NCBI GenBank assembly: GCA_022450395.1
Contig: JAKUQE010000021.1
Span: 1-49,829, forward strand
Length of the DNA: 49,829 nucleotides
Direction: 5' to 3'
Origin: Dehalococcoidia bacterium
GTDB taxonomy: Bacteria > Chloroflexota > Dehalococcoidia > Lucifugimonadales > UBA3495
The translations under genes and the position numbers were made by a program. Within the stretch, counting starts at the first letter, position 1. Every line of letters begins with the position of its first letter. The notes under the pieces were generated by a model that did no database searches, had not been told where the DNA came from, and was given only the letters and a program-made list of their open reading frames with translations. Shown here one piece after another: positions 15,042-23,010 of this stretch.

Positions 15042-17882
15042 TTAGCTCGAGCCGTTGCTTCCGGCTTTCACCACCTTGGCGGGCCGAATATCCAAACCCG
15101 GAACATTAGATGCCGGGTCAGGGTCTTTACTGTCTTGCAAGTCCACCGCCAACTGGCCGAATAACGAAGTGACGGCAACGACTCCCGGTGGGACCGAATC
15201 AACCAACCGGGCCTGCCCCGTCAGGTCGCCTCTCTGGGTGAGCACCTCAACTTCATCCCCTTCGCCGATCGACCACGCGGCGGCGTCGGAGGCGTTCAAC
15301 TCCACCCACTCCTGCCGCTGTATGCGGTTTCGCTTTCCTTCGATGATTTCCATGTCCCGATGGTTCTGCAGCAGAACCCGCCCTGGAACCAATAAGAATG
15401 GATATTCGGAATCGTCGGCCGGCTCGGCAGCCCGGAATTCGGGAGTGGCCGGGTCGGCTTTCCTTTCTTGGAAACCTTCAACGTACAATGTTTCGGTACC
15501 CGGGGCGCCGGGTTCTTGGCAGGGCCACTGGATACCTCGGTATTCCCTGCTGGAATGGAGTACTTGGGTTGGCTGGGGGCTTTCCAGATTGGTCCTTAGA
15601 ACCAAACGGCTTTCCTCTTCCAGGCGCTTGTAGGACACCCCCGCGTAGATGGGACTCAGGCGGGCGATCTCGTCCATGACTTGACTGGGCGAATGGTGGT
15701 CGAACCCCGATGCTCCCATTCGACGGGCCAATTCGCAGATCACCCAGCTTTCCGGACGGGAGTCGTTGTTCTTCACTTGAATGGAAGCCGTTAGCCGTTG
15801 AACCCGGCGTTCCAAGTTGGTGAATGTCCCCTCTTTCTCAGCGAAAGTAACTCTGGGCAAAACGACGTCGGCAATCTCGGCCACCGGACTCAAAAAGGTG
15901 TCGTGAACCACCAAAAAGTTCAACTCCCGCAGAGCCGACAGCCCATCGCCCAACTTTCCATTGCTGAAATTGGCGCTGTCGCCAATCACCATCATTGCCT
16001 TGATACGTCCTTCGGCAGCTCCACGGATGGCTGCGGCCAGGCCAAGCCCCGGATTGGACGGCAATGTGATTCCCCAGGCTTCCTCGAACATTTGACGGGC
16101 ATTTTCGTCGCCAACCGGCTGGTAACCGGGAAGCCGCCCAGGCACGCAGCCAACGTCCCAGGCCCCCTGCTCGTTGGCCCCTTGCCTCATGGGATAGATG
16201 CCGGACCCCGGTTTCCCTAGATTGCCGGTCACTAACACCAAGTCGATCAACGCCCGGACACAGTCCTGCCTTAAATCAACCGAGACGTTGTCCAGAGCGT
16301 AGACCACCGACGCCGATTCAGCTTGGCCGTAAAGCCGGGCGGCCTCCGCGATGTCATCCAGCGAAACTTGGGTTATCTGGACGATCTGGTCCATGTCCAG
16401 ATTATGCAGCGCGTAGTGGACCGTTGACGGACTTTCACAGTTCTCTTCCAGCCACTCGGGATTTTCCAATCCTTGGTCGATCAAAGACCGGAGTACGCCA
16501 CCAAGGAGGAGCAGTTCGGTTCCGGGCGCCGGACGCAACCAGACATCAGCGTAACGGGTCAACTCCACTTCTCGAGAATCGATGACCACCAGTTTGGTGT
16601 CGCGCTTGGCGGCCCGTTTGATCGGCACGCCAACTACGTTGTGTTCTTCGGTAACGTTGGAGTTGAACACCAAGATGCAACCAGAATTCTCAAGGTCCCA
16701 GATAGGATTGGTGGCCGCGGCGTAGCCAAGGGCGTTCTCCAAGGCTTCGACCAACTCCGGTTGCACATTAGATGTTTGGTCCACGTTATTGGTGTTCATC
16801 ACCACTCGGGCGAATTTTTGGCCCAGATAGTGCTCTTCGTTGGTGCTCTGAGGCGAAGTAAGCAGGGCGAACGTGTCGCCCGTATACTCGGAAAATCTGG
16901 TCGATACCAGGTCCAGGGCATCTTCCCAGGTAGCCTCTTCCAGTACTCCGTTGCGGCGGATTAACGGTTTGCGCAACCGATCGGAGCTGTTGACGTACTC
17001 CAGGCCGAATTTGCCTTTGAAACAGGCCTGGCCCCGGTTGGCCGGCGAGTTGAGGTCTGGTACGGCCCGAATGAAACGGCCTGCGGAGTTAATCTCCAGG
17101 TTGAGCTGGCAGCCAACGGGACAATGGGGACAGATGGTGCGCTCAACTCGGGCTGCTTTCTCCCACTTGTGGTCACGTTCCACCAGAGCGCCCACCGGGC
17201 AGACATCTATGCAGGCGCCGCAGAACTCACACCCCGATTCCAGCAGAGACGTCCCGAACGATGTGCCCACCAGCGCGGAGCCGCTCCTCTCTGTGAAACA
17301 GATCGCGTCGTCGCCCCGCAGTTCCTCGCAAGCCCGGACGCAACGGCCGCAGACGATGCACAGGTTGTAATCACGGTCGTAGAAGGGGTCGGCGACTTCC
17401 AAGGGAATCTGGCGGTACTTGTAATCCAGGGGTGACTCCAGGTTCATGCCCAAGTAGCGGACGGTGTCCTTGAGCTCGCACCGCTCGTTCTTGGGACAGG
17501 TGACGCACCGGTCGTTGACCGAAACGTGGCGGAGACATACGTCGTTTGGTCCGCATATTTCGACCCGGTGGCAGGTAAGACAACCGTCGGGATGCTCTGC
17601 GATGAGCATCTCCATCACCGACCGGCGCAACTCCAGAACGTCGGGGACTTCGTTGCGGATCTTCATGCCGTCCGCGACTGGTTGGACACAGGCGGCGGGA
17701 TAACCGCGGCCTCCTTCAACGCCGACCACGCACATCCGGCAGGCGGCAAAGGGCTTCATGCCGGGATGGTAGCAAAGATACGGGATGTACACCCCGGCTT
17801 CGATAGCCGCTTCCAGGATCATCTTCCCTGGTTGGGTGATTATCTCAACCCCATCAATGGAGATGGTTATGTCATCTGCCAT
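15042..17882 (-). CDS. Formate dehydrogenase / NuoG-like large subunit, apparent loss of catalytic Cys/Sec
   Basis: 946 residues. Iron-sulfur ligands in order: [2Fe-2S] Cys37, 48, 51, 65; a His-Cys cluster at His97, Cys101, 104, 110, enlarged by a second set Cys116, 126, 129, 135; two [4Fe-4S] sets, Cys175/178/181/185 and Cys218/221/224/228; and the pterin-domain cluster Cys251, 254, 258, 287. The molybdopterin domains look like formate dehydrogenase (GNLGKPGSGIYPMRQGANEQ) and end in a molydop-binding domain. Where formate dehydrogenases have NNVDHxxRL-Cys/Sec-His, this protein reads NNVDQTSNVQPE, putting Gln374-Pro375 at the catalytic Cys/Sec and His. It may be an electron-carrying, NuoG-like subunit with a different or lost reaction. 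Partners NuoE-like and NuoF-like lie upstream; ribosome site GGAG lies 8 nt before ATG. Confidence 0.85.
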   Translation of the reverse strand: MADDITISIDGVEIITQPGKMILEAAIEAGVYIPYLCYHPGMKPFAACRMCVVGVEGGRGYPAACVQPVADGMKIRNEVPDVLELRRSVMEMLIAEHPDGCLTCHRVEICGPNDVCLRHVSVNDRCVTCPKNERCELKDTVRYLGMNLESPLDYKYRQIPLEVADPFYDRDYNLCIVCGRCVRACEELRGDDAICFTERSGSALVGTSFGTSLLESGCEFCGACIDVCPVGALVERDHKWEKAARVERTICPHCPVGCQLNLEINSAGRFIRAVPDLNSPANRGQACFKGKFGLEYVNSSDRLRKPLIRRNGVLEEATWEDALDLVSTRFSEYTGDTFALLTSPQSTNEEHYLGQKFARVVMNTNNVDQTSNVQPELVEALENALGYAAATNPIWDLENSGCILVFNSNVTEEHNVVGVPIKRAAKRDTKLVVIDSREVELTRYADVWLRPAPGTELLLLGGVLRSLIDQGLENPEWLEENCESPSTVHYALHNLDMDQIVQITQVSLDDIAEAARLYGQAESASVVYALDNVSVDLRQDCVRALIDLVLVTGNLGKPGSGIYPMRQGANEQGAWDVGCVPGRLPGYQPVGDENARQMFEEAWGITLPSNPGLGLAAAIRGAAEGRIKAMMVIGDSANFSNGKLGDGLSALRELNFLVVHDTFLSPVAEIADVVLPRVTFAEKEGTFTNLERRVQRLTASIQVKNNDSRPESWVICELARRMGASGFDHHSPSQVMDEIARLSPIYAGVSYKRLEEESRLVLRTNLESPQPTQVLHSSREYRGIQWPCQEPGAPGTETLYVEGFQERKADPATPEFRAAEPADDSEYPFLLVPGRVLLQNHRDMEIIEGKRNRIQRQEWVELNASDAAAWSIGEGDEVEVLTQRGDLTGQARLVDSVPPGVVAVTSLFGQLAVDLQDSKDPDPASNVPGLDIRPAKVVKAGSNGSS

Positions 17883-17905
17883 GGATACTACTCCGGTCCG
17901 TTTTC

Positions 17906-18351
17906 ACCGCAGAGACGCGGAGGATATTATGAGTTCCCATTATTCATCCAATCCTAAAACGACCCTTTTTATACCTTGTTTCAATGCCGCTACGTTGAAG
18001 TTCATCAACAGCCCTACTTTCCATCCGCCAAGCCTTAAGTAGGTTAACAGTTGAGCTTGGTGAATAGGTAATAATCGGTCGACCGCTTTTATCTCGACAA
18101 CAACCGTGCCAGCAACTAGCAGATCTAGCCGGTAACCGCAGTCCAGCCTTATGCGTTTGTAGTTTACAGGCAGATGACGTTGCCGATCGAACTGAATTTT
18201 TCGCAAATCTAATTCCCTGCACAAACATTCCTCGTAAGCAGATTCAAGAAGTCCCGGCCCAAGCGCCCGGTGAACTTCTATACCAGCTCCAATCACGGTT
18301 TGTGTAACCTCGTTTACACTAACCACTCTGCGAACTCCGCGCCTCTGCGGT
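17906..18351. repeat. 17-bp inverted repeats flanking the GxxExxY gene
   Basis: Left arm ACCGCAGAGACGCGGAG (17906-17922) and right arm CTCCGCGCCTCTGCGGT (18335-18351) are inverted copies with one mismatch. They enclose the GxxExxY gene completely and lie wholly within the gap between the nuoF-like and formate-dehydrogenase-like genes. The CCGCAGAG-type repeat is known widely in bacterial intergenic DNA. Confidence 0.85.
17940..18326 (-). CDS. GxxExxY protein, PD-(D/E)XK-like fold
   Basis: 128 residues, GTG start with GGAG 8 nt upstream. The name-giving motif is [13 protein letters not shown] (G-x-x-E-x-x-Y) near residues 23-35, preceded by [13 protein letters not shown]. The core [20 protein letters not shown] supplies the Asp ... 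Glu-x-Lys of the PD-(D/E)XK nuclease fold, and [22 protein letters not shown] is the conserved C-terminal half. The family's biochemical role is unknown. It interrupts an otherwise coherent NADH/formate-type redox operon and is bracketed by inverted repeats, so it is best seen as an inserted cassette rather than a redox component. Confidence 0.88.
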   Translation of the reverse strand: MVSVNEVTQTVIGAGIEVHRALGPGLLESAYEECLCRELDLRKIQFDRQRHLPVNYKRIRLDCGYRLDLLVAGTVVVEIKAVDRLLPIHQAQLLTYLRLGGWKVGLLMNFNVAALKQGIKRVVLGLDE

Positions 18352-18363
18352 GTATCTGTCGCG

Positions 18364-20097
18364 TCACCTGCGGCTAGACACTGGCGAGAATCGGGGGGCC
18401 GAGCACACTTCGGTGGGGCAGCGCCGGTTCAGGATGTGGGTTTCAAACTCTTGGCCGAAATAACGCAAGGCCGAGGCCACCGGGTTGAAACCGAGTTGGC
18501 CGTGCCCGCAAAGAGAACCGGCCTGCATATCTTGACCCACTTTACGCATCAGGTCCAAGTCCTCTGGAACACCCTCCAAACGGCAGATCCGCTCCAGCAC
18601 CTCTAACAAGTGGCTCATCCCCATCCGGCAGGGGAAGCATTTCCCGCAGGACTCGTACTGGCAGAAAGCGATGAGGGCCCTGGTTAAGTCGACGACACAA
18701 TTGTCTTCATCGGCGGCGATGACTCCCCCTGAGCCCAGAATAGCACCGGCGGTTCTCAGAATATCAAAGTCCAGCACGATGTCTATGTTATCGGCGCCCA
18801 GCACTCCACCCAACGGCCCGCCGGTCTGCACAAATTTCAGCGCCTTTCCGTCCGGAACGCCTCCGGCCGCCTGGTACAGCACGTCCTTCAGATTGATGCC
18901 CAGAGGCACTTCAATCATACCCGTGTATTTCAGGTCGCCGGTCAGGCAGATTATTACGGTTCCAGTGCTCTTGTCATGGCCGATACCGGCAAACCACTCG
19001 CCTCCCTTGGCGATAATTTCCGGGACGTATGCCAAGGTCTTCACGTTATTGATGTTACTGGGTTTGCCGAACAGACCGACCGCCGCCGGAAAGGGCGGGC
19101 GGTATCGGGGCATCGCCCTTTTCCCTTCGATGGCCTCCATCAGGGCGCTCTCCTCTCCGGCCACATAGGAGTCGCCGGTCAAGGCCACTTCCAGATGGAA
19201 ACTGAAATCGGATCCGAGGATGTTCTCACCTAAGAAGCCCATTTCCTGGGCCTGGACGACAGCGGCTCGAGCCCGGTCTATGGGTCCGTCGTGGCCGTGA
19301 CGGATAAATATATAGGCGTGGCTGGTGCCCGTAGCGTAGCCCGCCAGAATTATCCCTTCAACCAAAGTCTGTGGGTCGCTCTCCAGAATAGCTTTGTCGT
19401 TGAAGGCCCCCGGGTCCCCCTCTTCGCAGTTGCAGAGTATGTATTTCTGCGGCGCGTTGGATCCGGCTAGGAACCCCCATTTCACACCCGTGGGGAAAGC
19501 CGCGCCGCCTCGGCCTCGCAGACCCGAGGTTTTCACGTCCTCCAGAACCTCTTCCGGAGTCATCTCCGTCAAGGCCCGGTTCAAGGCGTGGTAACCACCG
19601 TAGGCGATGTACTGATGGATGTCCCCAGGGTCGATGGTCCCGGCGTTTCGCAGCGCCACCCGATTCTCCAGCACCCGCATGGGATGTTGGTTAAGATCCG
19701 GTATCCCGGCCAATGTGGAATCAACTTCCTCATCCGGCCCGCCGGCCGCCAGGTAGCCAAGCGCCAAGTGAGCCAGCGGGCTTCCTCCGGCAACATGATT
19801 AGACACGATCTCGGCAGCCATATCAGGGGTCACATTGCCGTAAAAAACCCTTGGTCCGCCGGGAAGCTGGACATCCACCAGCGGTTCCGCGAAGCATAGG
19901 CCCAAGCAACCCACCTGACTCAGCTGGGCGGCAACGCCGTTCTGCTCCAAAGCAGCTTCGATGCTTGCGATAACGGCGTCGCATCCGGCGGCCTTCCCGC
20001 AAAGGGCCGTACCGACCCTTATCCAAGGCTGGCCTCCGGCAGTTAACTCCTCCCAGCGCTGCTGGCTTTCGGCGGCAATCTCCTCGAAACTAGCCAT
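18364..20097 (-). CDS. NuoF/HoxF-like NADH-binding subunit
   Basis: 577 residues. The N-terminal ~110 residues are a thioredoxin-like [2Fe-2S] domain (Cys33, 39, 64, 68). The NADH site follows as [19 protein letters not shown], and the FMN site as [20 protein letters not shown]. An SLBB domain comes next, then the [4Fe-4S] motif [13 protein letters not shown] with a later Cys. This layout is that of subunits which exchange electrons between NAD(H) and a string of clusters in complex I, NAD-linked hydrogenases and NAD-dependent formate dehydrogenases. It overlaps the nuoE-like gene by 8 nt, so the two are coupled. Its large-subunit partner is encoded next, after an inserted cassette. Confidence 0.92.
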   Translation of the reverse strand: MASFEEIAAESQQRWEELTAGGQPWIRVGTALCGKAAGCDAVIASIEAALEQNGVAAQLSQVGCLGLCFAEPLVDVQLPGGPRVFYGNVTPDMAAEIVSNHVAGGSPLAHLALGYLAAGGPDEEVDSTLAGIPDLNQHPMRVLENRVALRNAGTIDPGDIHQYIAYGGYHALNRALTEMTPEEVLEDVKTSGLRGRGGAAFPTGVKWGFLAGSNAPQKYILCNCEEGDPGAFNDKAILESDPQTLVEGIILAGYATGTSHAYIFIRHGHDGPIDRARAAVVQAQEMGFLGENILGSDFSFHLEVALTGDSYVAGEESALMEAIEGKRAMPRYRPPFPAAVGLFGKPSNINNVKTLAYVPEIIAKGGEWFAGIGHDKSTGTVIICLTGDLKYTGMIEVPLGINLKDVLYQAAGGVPDGKALKFVQTGGPLGGVLGADNIDIVLDFDILRTAGAILGSGGVIAADEDNCVVDLTRALIAFCQYESCGKCFPCRMGMSHLLEVLERICRLEGVPEDLDLMRKVGQDMQAGSLCGHGQLGFNPVASALRYFGQEFETHILNRRCPTEVCSAPRFSPVSSRR

Positions 20098-20563
20098 TCT
20101 GTTCCGCCAGCAATTCAGCGATCCTTGCCTTGGCTGATTCCGGAGTCGCGCGGCCGATCAAGTGATGGTCGATAGCCATTACCGGGGCTTGGGAGCAGGC
20201 GCCCAGGCAGGTGTTGTAGCGGAGTGTCAGCCGCCCGTCGGAAGTATCTCCTTCCGTTTCAAGGCCGCTGGCCTGCAACGCCGCCTCGATCAGCGGCATG
20301 GCGCCGACCAAGTGGCAAGAAGCGCCCCAACACACCTCAACCTGGTGCAAGCACGGTGGTTCGAAACGAAAGTTGGGATAGAAGGACGCAACCGCCCAGA
20401 CTTCATTGATAGTGGAACTGGTGAAAGCCGCTACCTCTTCAATCCCTTGTTTGGGGATGAAGCCAAGTTCGTCCTGGACGGCTAGAAGGGTGGAAAGAAC
20501 GGTGACAGTGGGCTGGGATTGGCGGTGCATCGCGTCGGCTATGCGGGGTTTCAGCCCATCCAT
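20090..20563 (-). CDS. NuoE-like [2Fe-2S] subunit of a NAD-linked oxidoreductase
   Basis: 157 residues. Thioredoxin-like [2Fe-2S] ligands are Cys78 and Cys83 (CWGASC) and Cys119 and Cys123 (NTCLGAC), the NuoE spacing. The N-terminal helical region (LLAVQDELGFIPKQGIEEVA) is also typical. It pairs with the NuoF-like subunit to form the NADH-dehydrogenase tip. First gene of the redox operon. Confidence 0.92.
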   Translation of the reverse strand: MDGLKPRIADAMHRQSQPTVTVLSTLLAVQDELGFIPKQGIEEVAAFTSSTINEVWAVASFYPNFRFEPPCLHQVEVCWGASCHLVGAMPLIEAALQASGLETEGDTSDGRLTLRYNTCLGACSQAPVMAIDHHLIGRATPESAKARIAELLAEQNG

Positions 20564-20708
20564 TTACCGGGCTCCCATGAAAAAGTTGATAGTTGATAGA
20601 GGAGGTTGAACCAAAATCATGGACTTCGTGAATTTGGTAACAATCCGGATTTATGGTACCACAGCCCCAATTGGCGTTCAATCGAATGGCACTCAGCTTA
20701 CACGAAAT

Positions 20709-20734
20709 AAGGGGCGGGAAAAACGCCGCCCCTT
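20709..20734 (-). terminator. Hairpin downstream of the UGSC gene
   Basis: AAGGGGCGG (20709-20717) pairs with CCGCCCCTT (20726-20734), a perfect 9-bp stem with an A-rich 8-nt loop. It lies 39 nt beyond the UGSC stop on the minus strand. The following minus-strand bases (ATTTCG) are only mildly T-rich. The remaining gap to nuoE holds no supported gene. Confidence 0.6.
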
Positions 20735-20772
20735 TGGACGCCAAGTTGAAACCTGCGGCCAGATTTAGAAGG

Positions 20773-21342
20773 CTAGACTGCCTGCTTGGCTGCGCTGCCC
20801 ACCAAGATACGCTCTACATCCGGAGCGATCTCAGCGGCCCGCTGCTTGCACTCTTCATCAGTCAGGCTTGACAACGGATGTTGGGCAACCACGAACTCGT
20901 AGTCCGGGACGCCCATCATCCGGACCATGGCCTTCGCCGTGGGCAGGAAAACGTGGGTGATGATAGACGCGGTGGGGATGCCCAGGCGCTCCATCTCGAT
21001 ACCGTCGTGCACACTGCACGAACTGCAGGACCCTCAATCACCTATCCCGGTGATCAGCACATCCACCTTATCCATAAGTTCTTGGACGACTTCTGGTTTG
21101 GTGGGCAACGAGGCCGAATGCTTGCTAAGCATTATCACGTCTTTAAGGTCGTATTTCTCTTTGAGAATCACGGCCAATTCTTGAAGAACCTTGTCCGAGT
21201 TGGCTTTGTGGTTTTCCAGCAAGCCCAGGGTCTTGCCGCTAAGTTCGCTGGGCCGGTCGTTCAGGTGGAACTCGCCAGAGGAAAGGTCGGTCCCCCTGGG
21301 ATTCACCAAACGCATATCCCTAACCGTTACAGTCTCCGCCAT
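20773..21342 (-). CDS. UGSC-family selenoprotein (TGA-recoded)
   Basis: 189 residues when the in-frame TGA at 21034-21036 is read as Sec103; conventional calling would give two fragments of 102 and about 80 residues. The join reads LITGIGD-U-GSCSSCSVHDGIE, the Sec-Gly-Ser-Cys motif that names the UGSC (seleno)protein family known from genomic and marine metagenomic surveys. The start is well supported by AAGGAGGGACT immediately before ATG. A perfect 6-bp stem, 5-nt loop hairpin lies 12 nt after the TGA. The N-terminal half has the repeated Lys/Glu-rich helix and LKDVIMLSKHSASLP. Function is unknown; the extra CSSC suggests redox chemistry. A Cys homologue at the same position is the usual alternative in this family. 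Confidence 0.9.
21005..21036 (-). promoter_or_regulatory. Candidate SECIS element for the UGSC selenoprotein
   Basis: After TGA (21036-21034) and 12 nt, TCGTGC (21021-21016) pairs with GCACGA (21010-21005) around AGTGT; closing one more A-T pair gives a 7-bp stem. The loop begins 18 nt after the TGA and starts AGT, like the hairpin in the ArsC-like gene. Confidence 0.72.
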
Positions 21343-21441
21343 AGTCCCTCCTTATGTAATGCCGCCGTTGCCCGGGCACATTAATTTGGACTGCTCATAA
21401 TCTTACACAGCGGCTCAGATTTTGCAAGGAGATGAGCCTCG

Positions 21442-21639
21442 CTATTCGCTCACATGCTCATAAGAAAAGTGGGGAACATCAGTACGGTCCTTGGCATGTT
21501 CGATAGTCATAGCACAGATATTTCCGTCGCGGTCCAGATCCAAAAGTGTGTTCTCATCCAAATCTCTAGTCTCCGCGATGTCCGCGGGTTTAAATTCAAT
21601 ATACAACGTATCTGTTTCTTGGAAATATTTGATTTTCAT
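21442..21639 (-). CDS. DUF2283 family small protein
   Basis: 65 residues: MKIKYFQETDTLYIEF ... AETRDLDENTLLDLDRDGNI, then a short helix. This matches DUF2283, small proteins often paired with DUF4258 proteins in toxin-antitoxin-like or mobile gene pairs. It overlaps the upstream DUF4258-like gene by ATGA, so the two are coupled. No biochemical role is established. Confidence 0.85.
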   Translation of the reverse strand: MKIKYFQETDTLYIEFKPADIAETRDLDENTLLDLDRDGNICAMTIEHAKDRTDVPHFSYEHVSE

Positions 21640-21872
21640 AGAGTGAACCTACGATCAAAAAATGCGTTATGAACTGTCTCTCCATCAGCCAAAAGAACAA
21701 CCCGGAGGAAACGACCTCCCATTTCTTCAATCGCCGCCCAGCGCCTAATCCGGCCATCCGCCTGTACGACTTCCCTGACCGGGTGCTCTACAACTCGTAA
21801 GAGCCACTCTGGCCTTATCAATACCCGGTCGGGACGGTCCTGTATTGACAGAAAATACTGGGTGAACTTCAT
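21636..21872 (-). CDS. DUF4258-like small protein
   Basis: 78 residues. RPEWLLRVVEHPVREVVQAD and the C-terminal RFLRVVLLADGETVHNAFFD resemble the compact alpha/beta DUF4258 fold, related to RNase toxins. It immediately precedes DUF2283 with a 4-nt overlap, the order typical of such pairs. The call depends on the pairing and a modest sequence match; toxicity is inference. Confidence 0.65.
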   Translation of the reverse strand: MKFTQYFLSIQDRPDRVLIRPEWLLRVVEHPVREVVQADGRIRRWAAIEEMGGRFLRVVLLADGETVHNAFFDRRFTL

Positions 21873-21908
21873 CCATGTTGCCCATGTTGCCGGTTAAACA
21901 TTGCTAGT

Positions 21909-22949
21909 TCATCCCCCCGGCACATCCACCTTCCGTGTCCGTATCCGGTAGCCGGTGGTGTCGATGATGGCGCTGTTGCGGCCGCCGGTGCCGCCGCCCA
22001 TGACTATCCAGATATCGTCGGCTTCCCGGGCACACCGGCGCACCAATTGGTCGTCTCCCGGCTTCTCCGGTCCTTGCGCCACTCCCAGCCGGATCAGTTC
22101 GCTTAACGGCCGGGTGGCGTTCTCTATCAGATAGTCTTGCATGCCACGGCGGGTCCAACCGTCGTCTTTGAGGGTGATGGCATGCTCCGGGCCGATGACC
22201 ACGACCCACTGGGCCGGGAACCGCCAAGCCAAGCAGGCCGACTTCAGGGTGTCGGCCAAAGAGGCGAGAATGGACTCCCCGGTGTGCCCGTAGGCGTTGT
22301 TGACGGTGATGGGATTGTAGGCCACCGCCACGGTGACGCAGCTATCTTCGGATTGGAAGCCCCGGCTGACGTGGAGGCCGCCCCACGGCGAATCCTCCTC
22401 GTTCTCGGCGATGCATAGCGTATATTTGGCGGGATTGCCCAGGGTCCCCCGGTCCAGCACGCCGGGCCGGGCGTCGAAACCGTTCATGAAGCAGAGCCGG
22501 ATGGACCTGCCCAGGCAAGCGTTGGCCCGGAACCCGGGGCCGAAAAGACCATCCTTGGAGTTCATTCCGATCTGTTCCCGGATGGGACCGTTGACGATCA
22601 TCAAGATGGCTGGGGAACTGGTGGAAGCGGAGGCCATGTGGACGAAGTTCTTCTCCTCCTCAAGGGTCCGCAGGGTTGTAACCAGTACCGGAAAGTATTC
22701 GGGCAAGCATCCAGCCATCACCGCGTTGGCGGCGGCGTTCTCGGAGGTAAGCACCCGGTTGCGCATCTCCAGGGACAGCAGTTCCTCTTCCCCGGTCATG
22801 CCCACATATTCCAGCATCTCCCGCACCTTGTATTCGACGGGAGGTACCACCGGCAGGCCGTCGCTCCAACCCAACCGATAGCATTCTTCAATAGCTTCGA
22901 TGGTATCGTTGGGTTCGACCTGGCCGGATCTTTCCAAACCTGTAACCAT
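21909..22949 (-). CDS. Conserved protein of unknown function (346 aa)
   Basis: Soluble, 346 residues, with GGAGG six bases before ATG. Recognisable conserved-looking blocks are GWSDGLPVVPPVEYKVREML near 28-47, NAVMAGCLPEYFPVLVTTL with a lone Cys near 100, ILMIVNGPIREQIGMNS, and a Gly-rich end WIVMGGGTGGRNSAII. There is no membrane segment and no known cofactor motif. I recall proteins of this type near UGSC-family genes, and here the UGSC gene is ~570 bp downstream in the same direction; I cannot confirm the association without a search. No function is assigned. Confidence 0.6.
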   Translation of the reverse strand: MVTGLERSGQVEPNDTIEAIEECYRLGWSDGLPVVPPVEYKVREMLEYVGMTGEEELLSLEMRNRVLTSENAAANAVMAGCLPEYFPVLVTTLRTLEEEKNFVHMASASTSSPAILMIVNGPIREQIGMNSKDGLFGPGFRANACLGRSIRLCFMNGFDARPGVLDRGTLGNPAKYTLCIAENEEDSPWGGLHVSRGFQSEDSCVTVAVAYNPITVNNAYGHTGESILASLADTLKSACLAWRFPAQWVVVIGPEHAITLKDDGWTRRGMQDYLIENATRPLSELIRLGVAQGPEKPGDDQLVRRCAREADDIWIVMGGGTGGRNSAIIDTTGYRIRTRKVDVPGG

Positions 22950-23010
22950 GGGTATCCTCCAAATAAAGCTATCAGCTTTTAGCTACCGCTTAGATCGACA
23001 AGTTGATTAC

